Below are positions 16,791-26,300 of a stretch of 43,918 bases of DNA, one piece after another; position 1 is the stretch's first letter; every line of letters starts with the position of its first letter. Source of the DNA: Alcaligenaceae bacterium. GTDB taxonomy: Bacteria; Pseudomonadota; Gammaproteobacteria; Burkholderiales; Burkholderiaceae_B. The notes under the pieces are model-generated. The model ran no database searches and was not told the origin of the DNA. It worked only from the letters and a program-made list of their open reading frames with translations. The translations under genes and the position numbers were made by a program. Location: the NCBI GenBank assembly GCA_947379755.1, contig CANCOC010000020.1, forward strand, positions 1 through 43,918, written 5' to 3'.

Positions 16791-18293
16791 TTGACAAATC
16801 AGAGTGATGTAATCGAGGTTGACTGTTTATTAGTGGGTGCCGGCATTATGAGTACGACTCTGGGCGTGTTTCTAAAAGAGATACACCCAGAATTATCAGT
16901 TGAACTCATAGAAATGCTACCTAGTGAAGCGCAGGAAAGTTCAGACAGCTGGAATAATGCCGGAACCGGACATGCGGCTAATTGCGAGTTAAATTACACG
17001 CCTCTCGAAGCCGACGGTACTGTCAATATTTCAAAGGCCCTTCAGGTAAATATTGAGTTTGATCTCTCTCGACAGCTCTGGGCGTACTTAATTCAGAAGG
17101 GCGCGATCCAGGATCCAGCGTCTTTTATTAACCCCGTTCCACATATGAGTTTTGTGCAGGGTGCTGATCATGTCAGTTTTCTAAAAAAACGGCATGCTGC
17201 ATTGAGTGCACATCATTGTTTTCATGGAATGGAGTATACGGAAGATACCAGTCAGATTGCTCAATGGGCGCCGCTTATTGTCAAAGGCCGAAATCCGGAA
17301 GGAAAAGTTGCTGCCACCAGAATTATTACTGGTGCCGACGTGAGCTATGGTTCTTTAACCTCGCATTTTTTGAAATACTTAAATACCTTAGGTGGCTTCA
17401 AGGCGTCTTTCCTGGATCAGGTTACACACTTGCAACGTGAGCCTGATGGCCGCTGGCGCATCACTATCAAAAACCGTCAAACAGGGAGCAACCGGTTTGT
17501 CATAGCAAAATTTGTTTTCCTGGGTGCTGGTGGGGGAGCGTTGCCTCTTTTGCAGAAATCGGGAATACCTGAAGCAAGGGGTTATGCCGGGTTCCCTGTC
17601 AGTGGGATTTGGTTGCGCTGCGATGCTCAAGAGATTGTGAGTCAGCACGAGGCAAAGGTATATGGAATGGCCGCCGAGGGATCCCCGCCAATGTCTGTTC
17701 CCCATTTAGATACACGCGTTATTGATGGAAAACGCTCACTTCTTTTTGGACCTTATGCGGGCTTCTCTACAAAGTTTCTAAAAAACGGATCATGGCTTGA
17801 CCTATTTAAGTCACTCCGTCTGGGCAATCTTATGCCTCTTGCGGCAGTCGGACTATCAAGTTTTAGCCTCGTGAAATATCTGGTGGGACAGGTGCTTCAA
17901 TCAAAGGCGGATCAGTTTGAGGCCTTGAGGGAGTACTACCCGAACGTAAACCCTAAAGATTGGTACCTCGAAGTCGCCGGTCAGCGGGTACAAATTATTA
18001 AAAAGGATAAGCTCAAAACTGGAATATTGGAGTTTGGTACCGAAATCGTAGAGTCTGCCGATTCATCCATTGTGGCGTTACTCGGTGCATCACCTGGAGC
18101 TTCAACAGCGGCTTCAATCATGATCAATGTTATCGAACGCATGCCTCCTACAGGCTTGCTGCCAAGCGACTGGAAGGTTCGCATGAAAGGAATCATTCCG
18201 TCTTATGGAGAGTCCCTGATTACGGATGAAGCACTCTGCAATAAAGTAAGAGCTGAAACCGCAGCGGTATTGGGGCTTAAAAACATTGCTTAA
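16791..18293 (+). CDS. mqo: Malate:quinone oxidoreductase
   Basis: About 500 residues, the normal family length. The FAD-binding dinucleotide fold opens with DCLLVGAGIMSTTLGVFLKE (near 10-29), followed by the NAGTGHAANCELNYTP stretch. The C-terminal LLGASPGASTAASIM is diagnostic. The enzyme oxidises malate to oxaloacetate at the inner face of the membrane and passes electrons to quinone. TTG 16791 is chosen because an AGGGTG ribosome site lies six bases upstream inside the cupin gene; a GTG at 16782 is the alternative. A rare TTG start directly after the cupin stop suggests coupled translation. Confidence 0.92.
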   Translation: MTNQSDVIEVDCLLVGAGIMSTTLGVFLKEIHPELSVELIEMLPSEAQESSDSWNNAGTGHAANCELNYTPLEADGTVNISKALQVNIEFDLSRQLWAYLIQKGAIQDPASFINPVPHMSFVQGADHVSFLKKRHAALSAHHCFHGMEYTEDTSQIAQWAPLIVKGRNPEGKVAATRIITGADVSYGSLTSHFLKYLNTLGGFKASFLDQVTHLQREPDGRWRITIKNRQTGSNRFVIAKFVFLGAGGGALPLLQKSGIPEARGYAGFPVSGIWLRCDAQEIVSQHEAKVYGMAAEGSPPMSVPHLDTRVIDGKRSLLFGPYAGFSTKFLKNGSWLDLFKSLRLGNLMPLAAVGLSSFSLVKYLVGQVLQSKADQFEALREYYPNVNPKDWYLEVAGQRVQIIKKDKLKTGILEFGTEIVESADSSIVALLGASPGASTAASIMINVIERMPPTGLLPSDWKVRMKGIIPSYGESLITDEALCNKVRAETAAVLGLKNIA

Positions 18294-18321
18294 CGCCGTA
18301 TATACGCATTGGTTGTGACCC

Positions 18322-18351
18322 GCACCCGGCATCTATAAATTTGTCGGGTGC
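18322..18351 (+). terminator. Hairpin after mqo
   Basis: GCACCCG (18322-18328) pairs with CGGGTGC (18345-18351) over a 16-base loop. No T tract follows, so it is a weak terminator candidate. Confidence 0.35.
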
Positions 18352-18392
18352 TGTAACGCCCATCCCTCAGAAAAATCCTCATCGGATTCATC

Positions 18393-19211
18393 ATGCAAAA
18401 GAATACCCAGAAAATTGAAATCCGATTTGTGGACGCGTTCACGAACCAGCTTTTTAAAGGTAATCCAGCAGCGGTTGTTATTCTTGATTCGTGGATTCCA
18501 GACGCCTTGATGCAACTGATCGCATCTGAAAACAATCTCTCTGAAACAGCATTTATTGTGAAACAACCCGATGGGAAATTTCATATCAGATGGTTTTCTC
18601 CCTTAAAGGAAATTGCTTTCTGTGGACATGCGACGTTAGCGAGTGCATTTGTCTTGAAGAAAATCGGCGAGTCTTTTCCAATTGTTTTTTGGGCAGCCGC
18701 CGTGGGTGAACTTGAGGTTCACAGTGCCGGAGACAATTCCTTTGATATGAGTTTTCCATTGCGCACACCTCAGGTCGTGGGTGATGTACCTGCGCTTTTA
18801 TTTGCTGGCCTGTCGAAGAGGCCAAAGCACGTGTTGCTCAACCAGCAAGCATACTTTGCTGTATACGAATATGAACAAGACATTCTCGATATCAAACCCG
18901 ACTTTTCAATATTAAAGGGACTTGCACCCTTTGACGTAGTTGTTACCGCAACAGGGACAGACGTTGACTTCGTTTCTCGATATTTCTGGCCAGCCAATGG
19001 AGGAGAAGAAGATCCTGTTACGGGCTCTATTCATGCTGGCTTAGCTCCTTATTGGGCACAGAGATTAGGGAAAACAACGCTCATTGCGAGGCAGGCATCA
19101 CAAAGAACTGGGATTGTGTATTGCGAAGTTTTACCTGATGAAGTGAAAATATCTGGATCTTGCGTGCTCTATCTTGAAGGTTTGATTGATATTCCCATAT
19201 CAGAAAAGTGA
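18393..19211 (+). CDS. PhzF family isomerase/epimerase-like protein
   Basis: 272 residues with the two-lobed diaminopimelate-epimerase fold of the PhzF family. The opening FVDAFTNQLFKGNPAAVV, the catalytic glutamate in NNLSETAF (Glu51) and the FCGHATLAS turn are all present. The second lobe contains GGEEDPVTGSIHAGLAPYW, also diagnostic. Members isomerise small hydroxylated or amino-acid-like substrates; only PhzF itself is well defined, in phenazine synthesis. No phenazine genes are nearby, so the substrate is unknown. It follows mqo by 99 bases with a hairpin between. Confidence 0.9.
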   Translation: MQKNTQKIEIRFVDAFTNQLFKGNPAAVVILDSWIPDALMQLIASENNLSETAFIVKQPDGKFHIRWFSPLKEIAFCGHATLASAFVLKKIGESFPIVFWAAAVGELEVHSAGDNSFDMSFPLRTPQVVGDVPALLFAGLSKRPKHVLLNQQAYFAVYEYEQDILDIKPDFSILKGLAPFDVVVTATGTDVDFVSRYFWPANGGEEDPVTGSIHAGLAPYWAQRLGKTTLIARQASQRTGIVYCEVLPDEVKISGSCVLYLEGLIDIPISEK

Positions 19212-19291
19212 TGATAATCATTCGTAGCAAGCAATTCACCGCGGATCGCTTACGGGGTCCTACAAATTAATCGGCAAACAAAGGATTCCAT

Positions 19292-20021
19292 ATGACTCAA
19301 TCATCCCGCCGTCATTTTTTTAAGACTTCTGTCGTTGGTGTTGCTGCCGTAGCCAGTTCTCAGTCCATTGCCCAGACACCCTCATTATCAAAACTATCAA
19401 AACAAACGATTGCTGACGTTGAGGCGTTGAATGCCCGAGACCATACAAGCTGTGGGCCATGCAGCGATGGCGGCTCACAACCCTTCTGATGCAGATAAAT
19501 ATAAACAAACTGTTTCTAAAATTATTGGCTTGACTGACTGGCCGTCAAAATCATTTTATGCAACAGCAAATGATTGCTACACCGGCCAACGTTTGATTAT
19601 TTCAGAAGCAAGTCATGTGACGATCGTAGATGCGTGTTCGGCGAGCTCTTCCTTACCTGGTGGTTCAGGGCCAACCTTTATTAAAAATCGTTTATGTATG
19701 GATGGCGGAATATGTCAGACAAGCACCCATTCTGACGTGGTCGCGGGCGTAAAGCGTGCACTTGTGCTTTCGCTTGCTGACGGTGGGCCAAACGAATTGA
19801 AACAAAATTTAAGAACCTCGGGCTTTCCAGACTCACTTCTGCAAGAATTAAAATATTTAAAAGACCAAGGGACACAGGTCATGCATGTGGTTGCTGGATT
19901 GCCGCCTGGAATGACTAAAATTGACAGCGTGATGGATGCTAATTTAATTACTCCATTCATGCAGTACGGTTTTGATAGGGGCAATGCAGAAGCAGCTAAA
20001 GTTCAGGCGTTTTTTGGTTGA
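19292..20021 (+). pseudogene. Broken Tat-exported patatin-like phospholipase
   Basis: The 5' part (19292-19489) encodes a twin-arginine signal (SRRHFFK, then VVGVAAVASSQSIAQ) and about 35 more residues before a stop. A second frame, 19431-20021 (196 residues), continues with clear patatin C-terminal sequence: WPSKSFYATANDCYTGQRL, VDACSASSSLPG, CMDGGICQ with the catalytic-dyad Asp, and AGVKRALVLSLADGG. The glycine-rich oxyanion loop and the GxSxG nucleophile that should lie between them are missing. An internal deletion plus frameshift of an exported patatin explains both frames best. The 3' frame may still be translated from 19431 but cannot be a lipase. Confidence 0.75.
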
Positions 20022-20124
20022 TTATTAGAGATCAGTTATCAGTGAAATATATTTTTTTACTCGCAATTGAGATCAATGTATATTTTGTTGCGTCATGACT
20101 TAAACTTCAGACACTTATGCTGAC

Positions 20125-20251
20125 ATGAAACATCGCGAAATCAGAAGGAACCGATGCGGTGAAAGAGGCGCTCCACTACGTTGCACCCGTTGGCGAAAAA
20201 GAGATTTTCGTAAATAGGGCTATGGAGAATATCGAACCATATTTGTTTTGA
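20125..20251 (+). pseudogene. Possible C-terminal remnant of an unknown gene
   Basis: A frame of about 40 codons ends at a TGA (20249-20251) and reads protein-like sequence (TDAVKEALHYVAPVGEKEIF, then NRAMENIEPYLF). It is closed upstream by a stop near 20123. The composition looks like the natural end of a soluble protein, but I recognise no family. With the broken patatin just upstream, this 283-base gap seems to be a decaying region. Confidence 0.3.
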
Positions 20252-20304
20252 TTTCTCCATATACAACAGCACTCAATGACTCATTGGATCTGCACTTCAA
20301 CGCT

Positions 20305-20634
20305 TCAACGCTTCAAAAACTGAATCTTGCCGGTCACATCTCTGTAATACGCATGCCCGGGCAAAGGTTCTTTCCTGCGAGTGATTGGTTGCCAGTCTGG
20401 GTTGCGCGCAAGCTCGGCATTCAATGCGATATATGGCCTCTGAGCGTCGTTGACTTCATCTGCGCTAACAATGGCATTGACGGGGCACTGACCCACACAG
20501 ATTGAACAGTCAATGCACGTTTCAGGATTGATGACCAGATAGTTTGGGCCCTCCAGGAAACAATCCATTGGGCAGACTTCGACGCAATCAGTGTATTTGC
20601 ACTGGATACAAGCGTCCGTCACGATAAAAGTCAT
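20305..20634 (-). CDS. fdxA: Seven-iron ferredoxin FdxA
   Basis: 109 residues. Two iron-sulfur motifs are visible: Cys9, Cys17 and Cys21 (with Cys12 and Cys25 extra) and the CxxCxxCxxxCP run at Cys40, 43, 46 and 50. This is the [3Fe-4S][4Fe-4S] pattern of FdxA-type ferredoxins, and the long C-terminal extension (EVNDAQRPYIALNAELARNP) is standard for the family. It carries electrons in the cytoplasm; the partner is not known. Its ATG overlaps the tag stop codon by four bases (ATGA), so the two genes form one translationally coupled unit. Confidence 0.94.
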   Translation of the reverse strand: MTFIVTDACIQCKYTDCVEVCPMDCFLEGPNYLVINPETCIDCSICVGQCPVNAIVSADEVNDAQRPYIALNAELARNPDWQPITRRKEPLPGHAYYRDVTGKIQFLKR

Positions 20635-21209
20635 AACTGAATACCATTTGAACTAACCGCTGAATATCGATGGCAAGAAACAAGGTGATCGTTCACCATG
20701 CCAGAGGCTTGCATGAAGGCATAACAAATTGTAGACCCTACAAACTTGAAGCCCGCTTTGAGCAACGCTTTGCTCATCGCATCAGATTCATCAGTTTTTG
20801 CTGGAATCTCATTGAGTGACTGTCGTTTGTTTTGGATGGGCGTGTTGTTGACAAATTGCCAGAGAAACTCACTAAAGGTATACCCCTCTTTCTTCAGGAC
20901 GAGATAAGCATTGGCATTTGTGATCGTGGCAGCAATTTTCAATTTATTTCGGATGATTCCAGGATTATTTAGCAATTCACCCACTTTTATATCATCGTAA
21001 CGAGCAATCGTGTCGGGATCAAAACCATCAAAAGCCAAACGATAGTGTTCACGTTTTTTGAGAACCGTTGACCATGAAAGGCCCGCCTGTGCCCCCTCCA
21101 GAATAAGAAGCTCAAATAAAGCGCGATCATCCCGAATCGGGACGCCCCATTCGGTATCGTGGTACACACGATAAAGCTCAAAACCTTCACACCAGGGGCA
21201 TCGTTCCAT
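20631..21209 (-). CDS. tag: DNA-3-methyladenine glycosylase I
   Basis: 192 residues, close to the E. coli enzyme length. The opening CPWC, then YHDTEWGVP with Cys4 and His17, and the terminal NDHLVSCH supply the four ligands of the structural zinc. EGAQAGLSW and GFKFVGSTICYAFMQA are family signatures. It removes 3-methyladenine from alkylated DNA to start base excision repair. It is first in a two-gene unit with fdxA and divergent from the lipase gene, with 62 bases between the start codons. Confidence 0.95.
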   Translation of the reverse strand: MERCPWCEGFELYRVYHDTEWGVPIRDDRALFELLILEGAQAGLSWSTVLKKREHYRLAFDGFDPDTIARYDDIKVGELLNNPGIIRNKLKIAATITNANAYLVLKKEGYTFSEFLWQFVNNTPIQNKRQSLNEIPAKTDESDAMSKALLKAGFKFVGSTICYAFMQASGMVNDHLVSCHRYSAVSSNGIQL

Positions 21210-21271
21210 GGGTTCTCCTTTTTATGACCAGGTTTTTAAAATTGCAAACATTAAAAGTTACCGGATCAATA

Positions 21272-22585
21272 ATGACAATCACTTACAGAAATATTTTTGC
21301 GTTTTTGATTTACTTGTGTAGTCCACAGGCATTTGCACAGAGCAACGATACCAAAGTTTATGTGTCACCCTTTTATGAATCTGTCATGAAAATGTCGCCA
21401 CAAGGAAAACTCGGACATGTCATCAAAAAAGAATCTGTTCATACGACGATTCAAGGCGCCCGGGCCTGGCGCATCGCATACATTTCATCAGATTTGGCAG
21501 GACGCAAAACAATATCGACTGGACTCATTGTCGCCCCTGTTGGCCAGGTACCCAAGGAGGGTCGCCCAGTTGTGGCATGGGCACACGGCACAACTGGCAC
21601 AGCTCAAAACTGCGGACCTTCACAACTCCCCAACCCTGCTCAACCTCTCAATGAGTATTTCTTGATCGGAGGCAATTCATCTACTGACTACGGTTTGCCT
21701 GCAGTTGAACGATTTATTCAGGACGGGTATGTCATCGTTGCTACCGACTATCAAGGCCTAGGTGGCGGTGGCAGACACCAGTACATGGTGTCCGGGACAC
21801 AAGCCAGGGATGCCATTAATTCTATTCGTGCAGCGGGCGAAATGAAAGAAGTCGGTGCGGGTAAACGGGCGCTGATCTATGGGTGGTCTCAAGGCGGCGG
21901 CACAGTCCTTGCCGCTGCGAGTTCGCCAGACTACATTGCACAAAAAGGTACCGCATTCGACGACATTGAAATCGTTGGTTTTGTTGCAATGGCGCCTCCG
22001 GATGTCACAGCAACACTCAATGTGGAACCTGACGATCAAGCAACTGCCGAACAATATATTCATGGTTTGATTCATACATTTTCAGACAATGTATTTAATT
22101 TTGCACATCTTTCAATGACACTCTGGGCACTACCAAATGGATTTTCAAATATTCAGCTAAATAATATTTTTACCTCAAAAGGTGCTGAAGCAATAAACGA
22201 TATTTATAGTGGCAAATGCATACATGCTGCAGCCGACACTTTGAGCTATAACTTTGGAAATACATATCAGGCACTTCTAAAATCACCGCCGCAAAACGCA
22301 CTCGCTTGGGCTCAGGCGATCTACAGCAGTGGCGTGAATAAGACCAGGCCGGTCGCTCCGGTCATTATTTATTGGGGAACAAAAGATACCGCGGTACCAC
22401 CAGTCATGGGAGCACTTTATCAAAAGCAAATGTGTCAGCTAGGGGGCAATGTTGCTCGTATTCAGCTGCCTGGCGAGCAAACGCACTTCACAACGCCACC
22501 CGCTGCAGAGCCACTCTATGTGCCTTGGATTGAAGATCGCTTTGCCGGGAAGCCTGCGCAGGATAGTTGTTTAAATATTCAATAA
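21272..22585 (+). CDS. Secreted lipase of the alpha/beta-hydrolase LIP family
   Basis: 437 residues with a signal peptide (about 5-22, CSPQAFAQ). The oxyanion region VAWAHGTTGTAQNCGPS is typical of the secretory-lipase (LIP) family. The nucleophile sits in GWSQGG (204-209, Ser206), the acid in YWGTKDTAVPP and the histidine in GEQTHF near the C-terminus. It likely cleaves lipid or small esters in the periplasm or outside. ATG 21272 is chosen because it puts the signal peptide at the N-terminus; an in-frame start at 21224 would add 16 residues. It is followed after 14 bases by the carbonic anhydrase gene, probably co-transcribed. Confidence 0.87.
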   Translation: MTITYRNIFAFLIYLCSPQAFAQSNDTKVYVSPFYESVMKMSPQGKLGHVIKKESVHTTIQGARAWRIAYISSDLAGRKTISTGLIVAPVGQVPKEGRPVVAWAHGTTGTAQNCGPSQLPNPAQPLNEYFLIGGNSSTDYGLPAVERFIQDGYVIVATDYQGLGGGGRHQYMVSGTQARDAINSIRAAGEMKEVGAGKRALIYGWSQGGGTVLAAASSPDYIAQKGTAFDDIEIVGFVAMAPPDVTATLNVEPDDQATAEQYIHGLIHTFSDNVFNFAHLSMTLWALPNGFSNIQLNNIFTSKGAEAINDIYSGKCIHAAADTLSYNFGNTYQALLKSPPQNALAWAQAIYSSGVNKTRPVAPVIIYWGTKDTAVPPVMGALYQKQMCQLGGNVARIQLPGEQTHFTTPPAAEPLYVPWIEDRFAGKPAQDSCLNIQ

Positions 22586-22599
22586 ATAAGGAGAGTGCG

Positions 22600-23343
22600 A
22601 TGAAAATATTGATGAAAATTGCAGGCTGTATGCTTGTTTTTATATCCTTTAGTTGTCCGGCGGATAACAAAGTGAAATGGGGCTATGAAGGAGATATCGG
22701 CCCCTCCAGCTGGGGCAATCTGAGTCAGGAATTTGCCGTATGCCAGACGGGTCAAAAGCAGGCTCCTATCGACATTCCTGCAATTTCTGCAACCACGTCA
22801 GGTGCCTCCATACAAACGAATTACAAGCCTGCACAAGCGGAGATCGTCAACAATGGACATACGATCCAGATCAACCTGACCAACGGTGAGGGTGCCAATC
22901 TGAATGGTGTGGACTTCAAGATATTACAATTTCATCTCCACACCCCAGGTGAAGAAAAAGTAGATGGAACAACCTATCCCTTGAATGCGCATTTGGTGCA
23001 CAAAAATTCAGACGGAAAGTTTGCCGTCATTGGAATTTTCTTTAAAGAAGGCACAGAAAACGCAAGCCTTAAATCCATTTTTTCTGTGATGCCTGCGCAC
23101 GAAGGTCAGCAGAGTCTCAATGAAAACTTTGACGCAAGTGACTTACTGCCTGACACCTTGTCCTACTATCAATATGAAGGTTCTTTGACGACCCCTGGAT
23201 GCACAGAGGGAGTGACATTTTATATTCTGAAAAAACCAGTAGAAATGTCAACCGCTCAATTGAATCAGTTCAAGAAGATTTTCCCAATGAATGCAAGACC
23301 TGTTATGCCATTAAATGGTAGAACGATTACGCAACATGACTGA
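22600..23343 (+). CDS. Periplasmic alpha-type carbonic anhydrase
   Basis: 247 residues with a signal peptide (about 3-20). The mature protein opens WGYEGDIGPSSWG as in bacterial alpha carbonic anhydrases. Zinc ligands are His112 and His114 in LQFHLHTPGEE and His131 in NAHLVH. The proton-relay neighbourhood and the LTTPGCTEGV loop with its cysteine, partner of Cys48, are present. It interconverts CO2 and bicarbonate in the periplasm. A strong AAGGAG lies just before ATG 22600. Its 3' end overlaps the convergent EAL gene by 33 bases. Confidence 0.93.
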   Translation: MKILMKIAGCMLVFISFSCPADNKVKWGYEGDIGPSSWGNLSQEFAVCQTGQKQAPIDIPAISATTSGASIQTNYKPAQAEIVNNGHTIQINLTNGEGANLNGVDFKILQFHLHTPGEEKVDGTTYPLNAHLVHKNSDGKFAVIGIFFKEGTENASLKSIFSVMPAHEGQQSLNENFDASDLLPDTLSYYQYEGSLTTPGCTEGVTFYILKKPVEMSTAQLNQFKKIFPMNARPVMPLNGRTITQHD

Positions 23344-26300
23344 TGGCGGCAATTGAAAATTACTGACCCATGCTGGAAATTCTTCAGACGGCATGGGTTT
23401 GGCAATCAGATAGCCTTGCGCGATATCACAACCGAATACGGCAAGCTGTTCCCAGTCCTCAAGGGTTTCAACACCTTCAGCGATTGCCTTTCGTCCAAGA
23501 TCATGTACCAGGTCGATCGTCGAACGCACGATCATTGAAGACTCTTTGTTCACAGACATATCCCTGACAAATGACTGATCGATCTTGATGTAGTCCATTG
23601 GTAATCTTTGCAAATAACTCAATGACGAATAACCCGTTCCAAAATCGTCAATACTGAGCAAGATCCCTTCATCGTGCAAAATATTTAATACACTCAATGC
23701 GAATTTTGGATCTTCCATCGCTGCACTTTCTGTAACTTCAAGTTCCAGCATATTGGGGGTAATCTTCCAGATTGTCAGCATCTCCCGGATTTTCTTGGGC
23801 AAGTGCTGATCACGTAAATTGCGTGCAGAAAGATTGACAGAGATCGGCATGACAAACCCTTGCGCCTGCCAGCCGCTCATCAGGCGCAGCGTAGATTCAA
23901 TCACCCACCCAGTAATTGAGTCGATGAGTCCAGAATGCTCCGCCAGACTAATAAACTCTACAGGGGGAATCAACCCGCGTGCGGGATGCATCCAGCGTAC
24001 CAACGCTTCGGCTCCACAGACCCGAGCCGTTGCCATATCTACCTTAGGCTGCAAATACAGTCTTAATTCGCCAGCATCAATGCCCCGTCTCAACTCTCCC
24101 GCGAGTCTCAGACGCTGGGCATAATCCGGATTCTGCGTCGGATCAAATACCGCATAGCTGCCACTGATTCTATCTGCCTGTGCAACGGCTATATCAACAT
24201 TTCGAAGCAAGTCATTTTCTGTCAATCCGTGATCAGGAAATATGACAACACCTATTCTGGCAGAGACATCCAGAGAAATATCGCCAATCCGGAAAGCTAG
24301 CTGTAGCTTATGCTCTACGTGCTCTGCCAGGTTGACTGCTGCCTCGCGATCACAATCCGGCAGCAGAATCGCAAACTCGTCGCTGCGTAAACGCGCGACC
24401 ATCGCCGATTCCGGACAGACACCCCTGAGAAGTAAACCGAACTCCCTGAGCAGTTGATCTCCGCAACTAAAGCCAAACGAAAGATTGATTGCACTCAGAC
24501 CCTCTATATTTGTTTGTAATATAGCGAAGGAATGCATCTGCTTTTTACTCGTTTCAAGCTCGGAAATGAGGGCTTCACTAAAGAGCGTCTCATTAGGCAA
24601 GCCAGTCAGTGCGTCATAGCGCATCATGTGACGGATGGCCTCCTGCGTTTTACGCTGTTCATCGCGTGTCCGCAGGGAAGATATCCCAAAGGCCAAGTCA
24701 TTTGCTGATTGAGTGAGCAACACAACCTCATCGGAATTAAAGGCATTTGGTACCGCTGAATAAATTGCAAGGGAACCGATCACCTCCCCCCCGACGTGGA
24801 GCGCAAAGGCAGCGACTGCTGCGCAACCCAGCATGTAGGGGCGCCACTGTACATAATTCGGATCGTTCTCCATGTCCTGCACCACGCAGGCCTTTCCTGT
24901 TCGCACACTCTCCGCATTTGCATAGGGGCTCTCTTCACCGACGCCCCAGCTATTTCTAAGTGCCAGAAGCACCTCAAGCCCACCCGGGCAGCCGCTCTCA
25001 GCCACAGGTGAAAGCGACTTCACTTCATCGTTTGTTCTGTACCACACGACGGCCATGTGATAGCCACCAGCCACAACAATCGACTCACAAATCTTGGCGA
25101 GCAACACCTGCTCGCTATTCGCGTGGAGTTGAGCGCGATTGGTGGCACTCAATGATTTCAAGGCTCGACTGACATGCTCAATTTCAAGTATCCGTTTTTC
25201 AAGCGCTGCGTTGAGCTCCCGAACTCTCGCCTCGCTCATTTTTCGATCGGTAATGTCCATGCCCAGAACATAATATCCAGCCAGCTGTCCACTAGCATCC
25301 TTCTTGGGTACGTAATTAACTGTTTGCCAGATACCAGGAAATGGCTGCCAGTCGTAGCTGGCTGACTCTCCATGTATCACTTTCGCTATATGTGGCGCCG
25401 CAATGGCATAACGATCTACACCAAGAATGTCTCTCACAGAACATCCCGTCAGGTCACGCTGTCCCGAAGCAAATCGCTCCTGATATTGTTGATTCACATA
25501 AACGTAGCGCTGCTGAGGATTGATATAGGCGATTAAAGCAGGCACGTTATTGATTACGCTTCTCAAATGTTCTTCGCTCTCGTGAAGTAGCCTGGTCCTT
25601 TCCTCAACTCTTTGCTCAAGCAGCTTCTGTTGATTTCGGATCATATTTTGAGCATCATGCTCAATAGTCACATCTCGAAATACGAGCACTGCACCCCGAA
25701 TTTCTCCAGATGCGTCACGAATAGGTGCAGCGCTGTCAGCAATCGGATATTCATGACCGTCGCGCGTAATAATGACAGTATGGTTGGCAAGCCCCTGGAT
25801 TTCACCTGTTGCCAGGACGCGGGCAATAGGAACGACTGCAGGCTCGCGTGTAACTTCGTGGACAATACAAAATACTTCGTCAATCGGCTTTCCGCGTGCG
25901 TCTGCAAAAATCCACCCCGTCAGTCGCTCTGCAACTGGATTCATACGTGTGATGCGACCTTCTGTATCCGTCGCGAGCACTGCATCACCGATTGACTGGA
26001 GCGTGATCGAGAGATTCTCCTCACTCTCAGTCAGTGCACGCTGGCTGGCTTCTGTTTGTTGCATCTGACGACGAATCACGATGTAAGTGGCAACGAACAA
26101 AACCAGAAGTAATATCGAAAAGAGTGTTCCAACCGACAACAATTGCTGGCGTAATCTCAACTGATCAGCGTCATGCTTTTGCATCAGTTTAATTTCTTCA
26201 GCCTGCATCACGCTTAAGAGTCTGTACATCCGCTCAGTTGTTTCACTCAGATTTGATCTCGCAACAAATGCAGTAGCGGCCTCAAGACCCTCAGTCTTAC

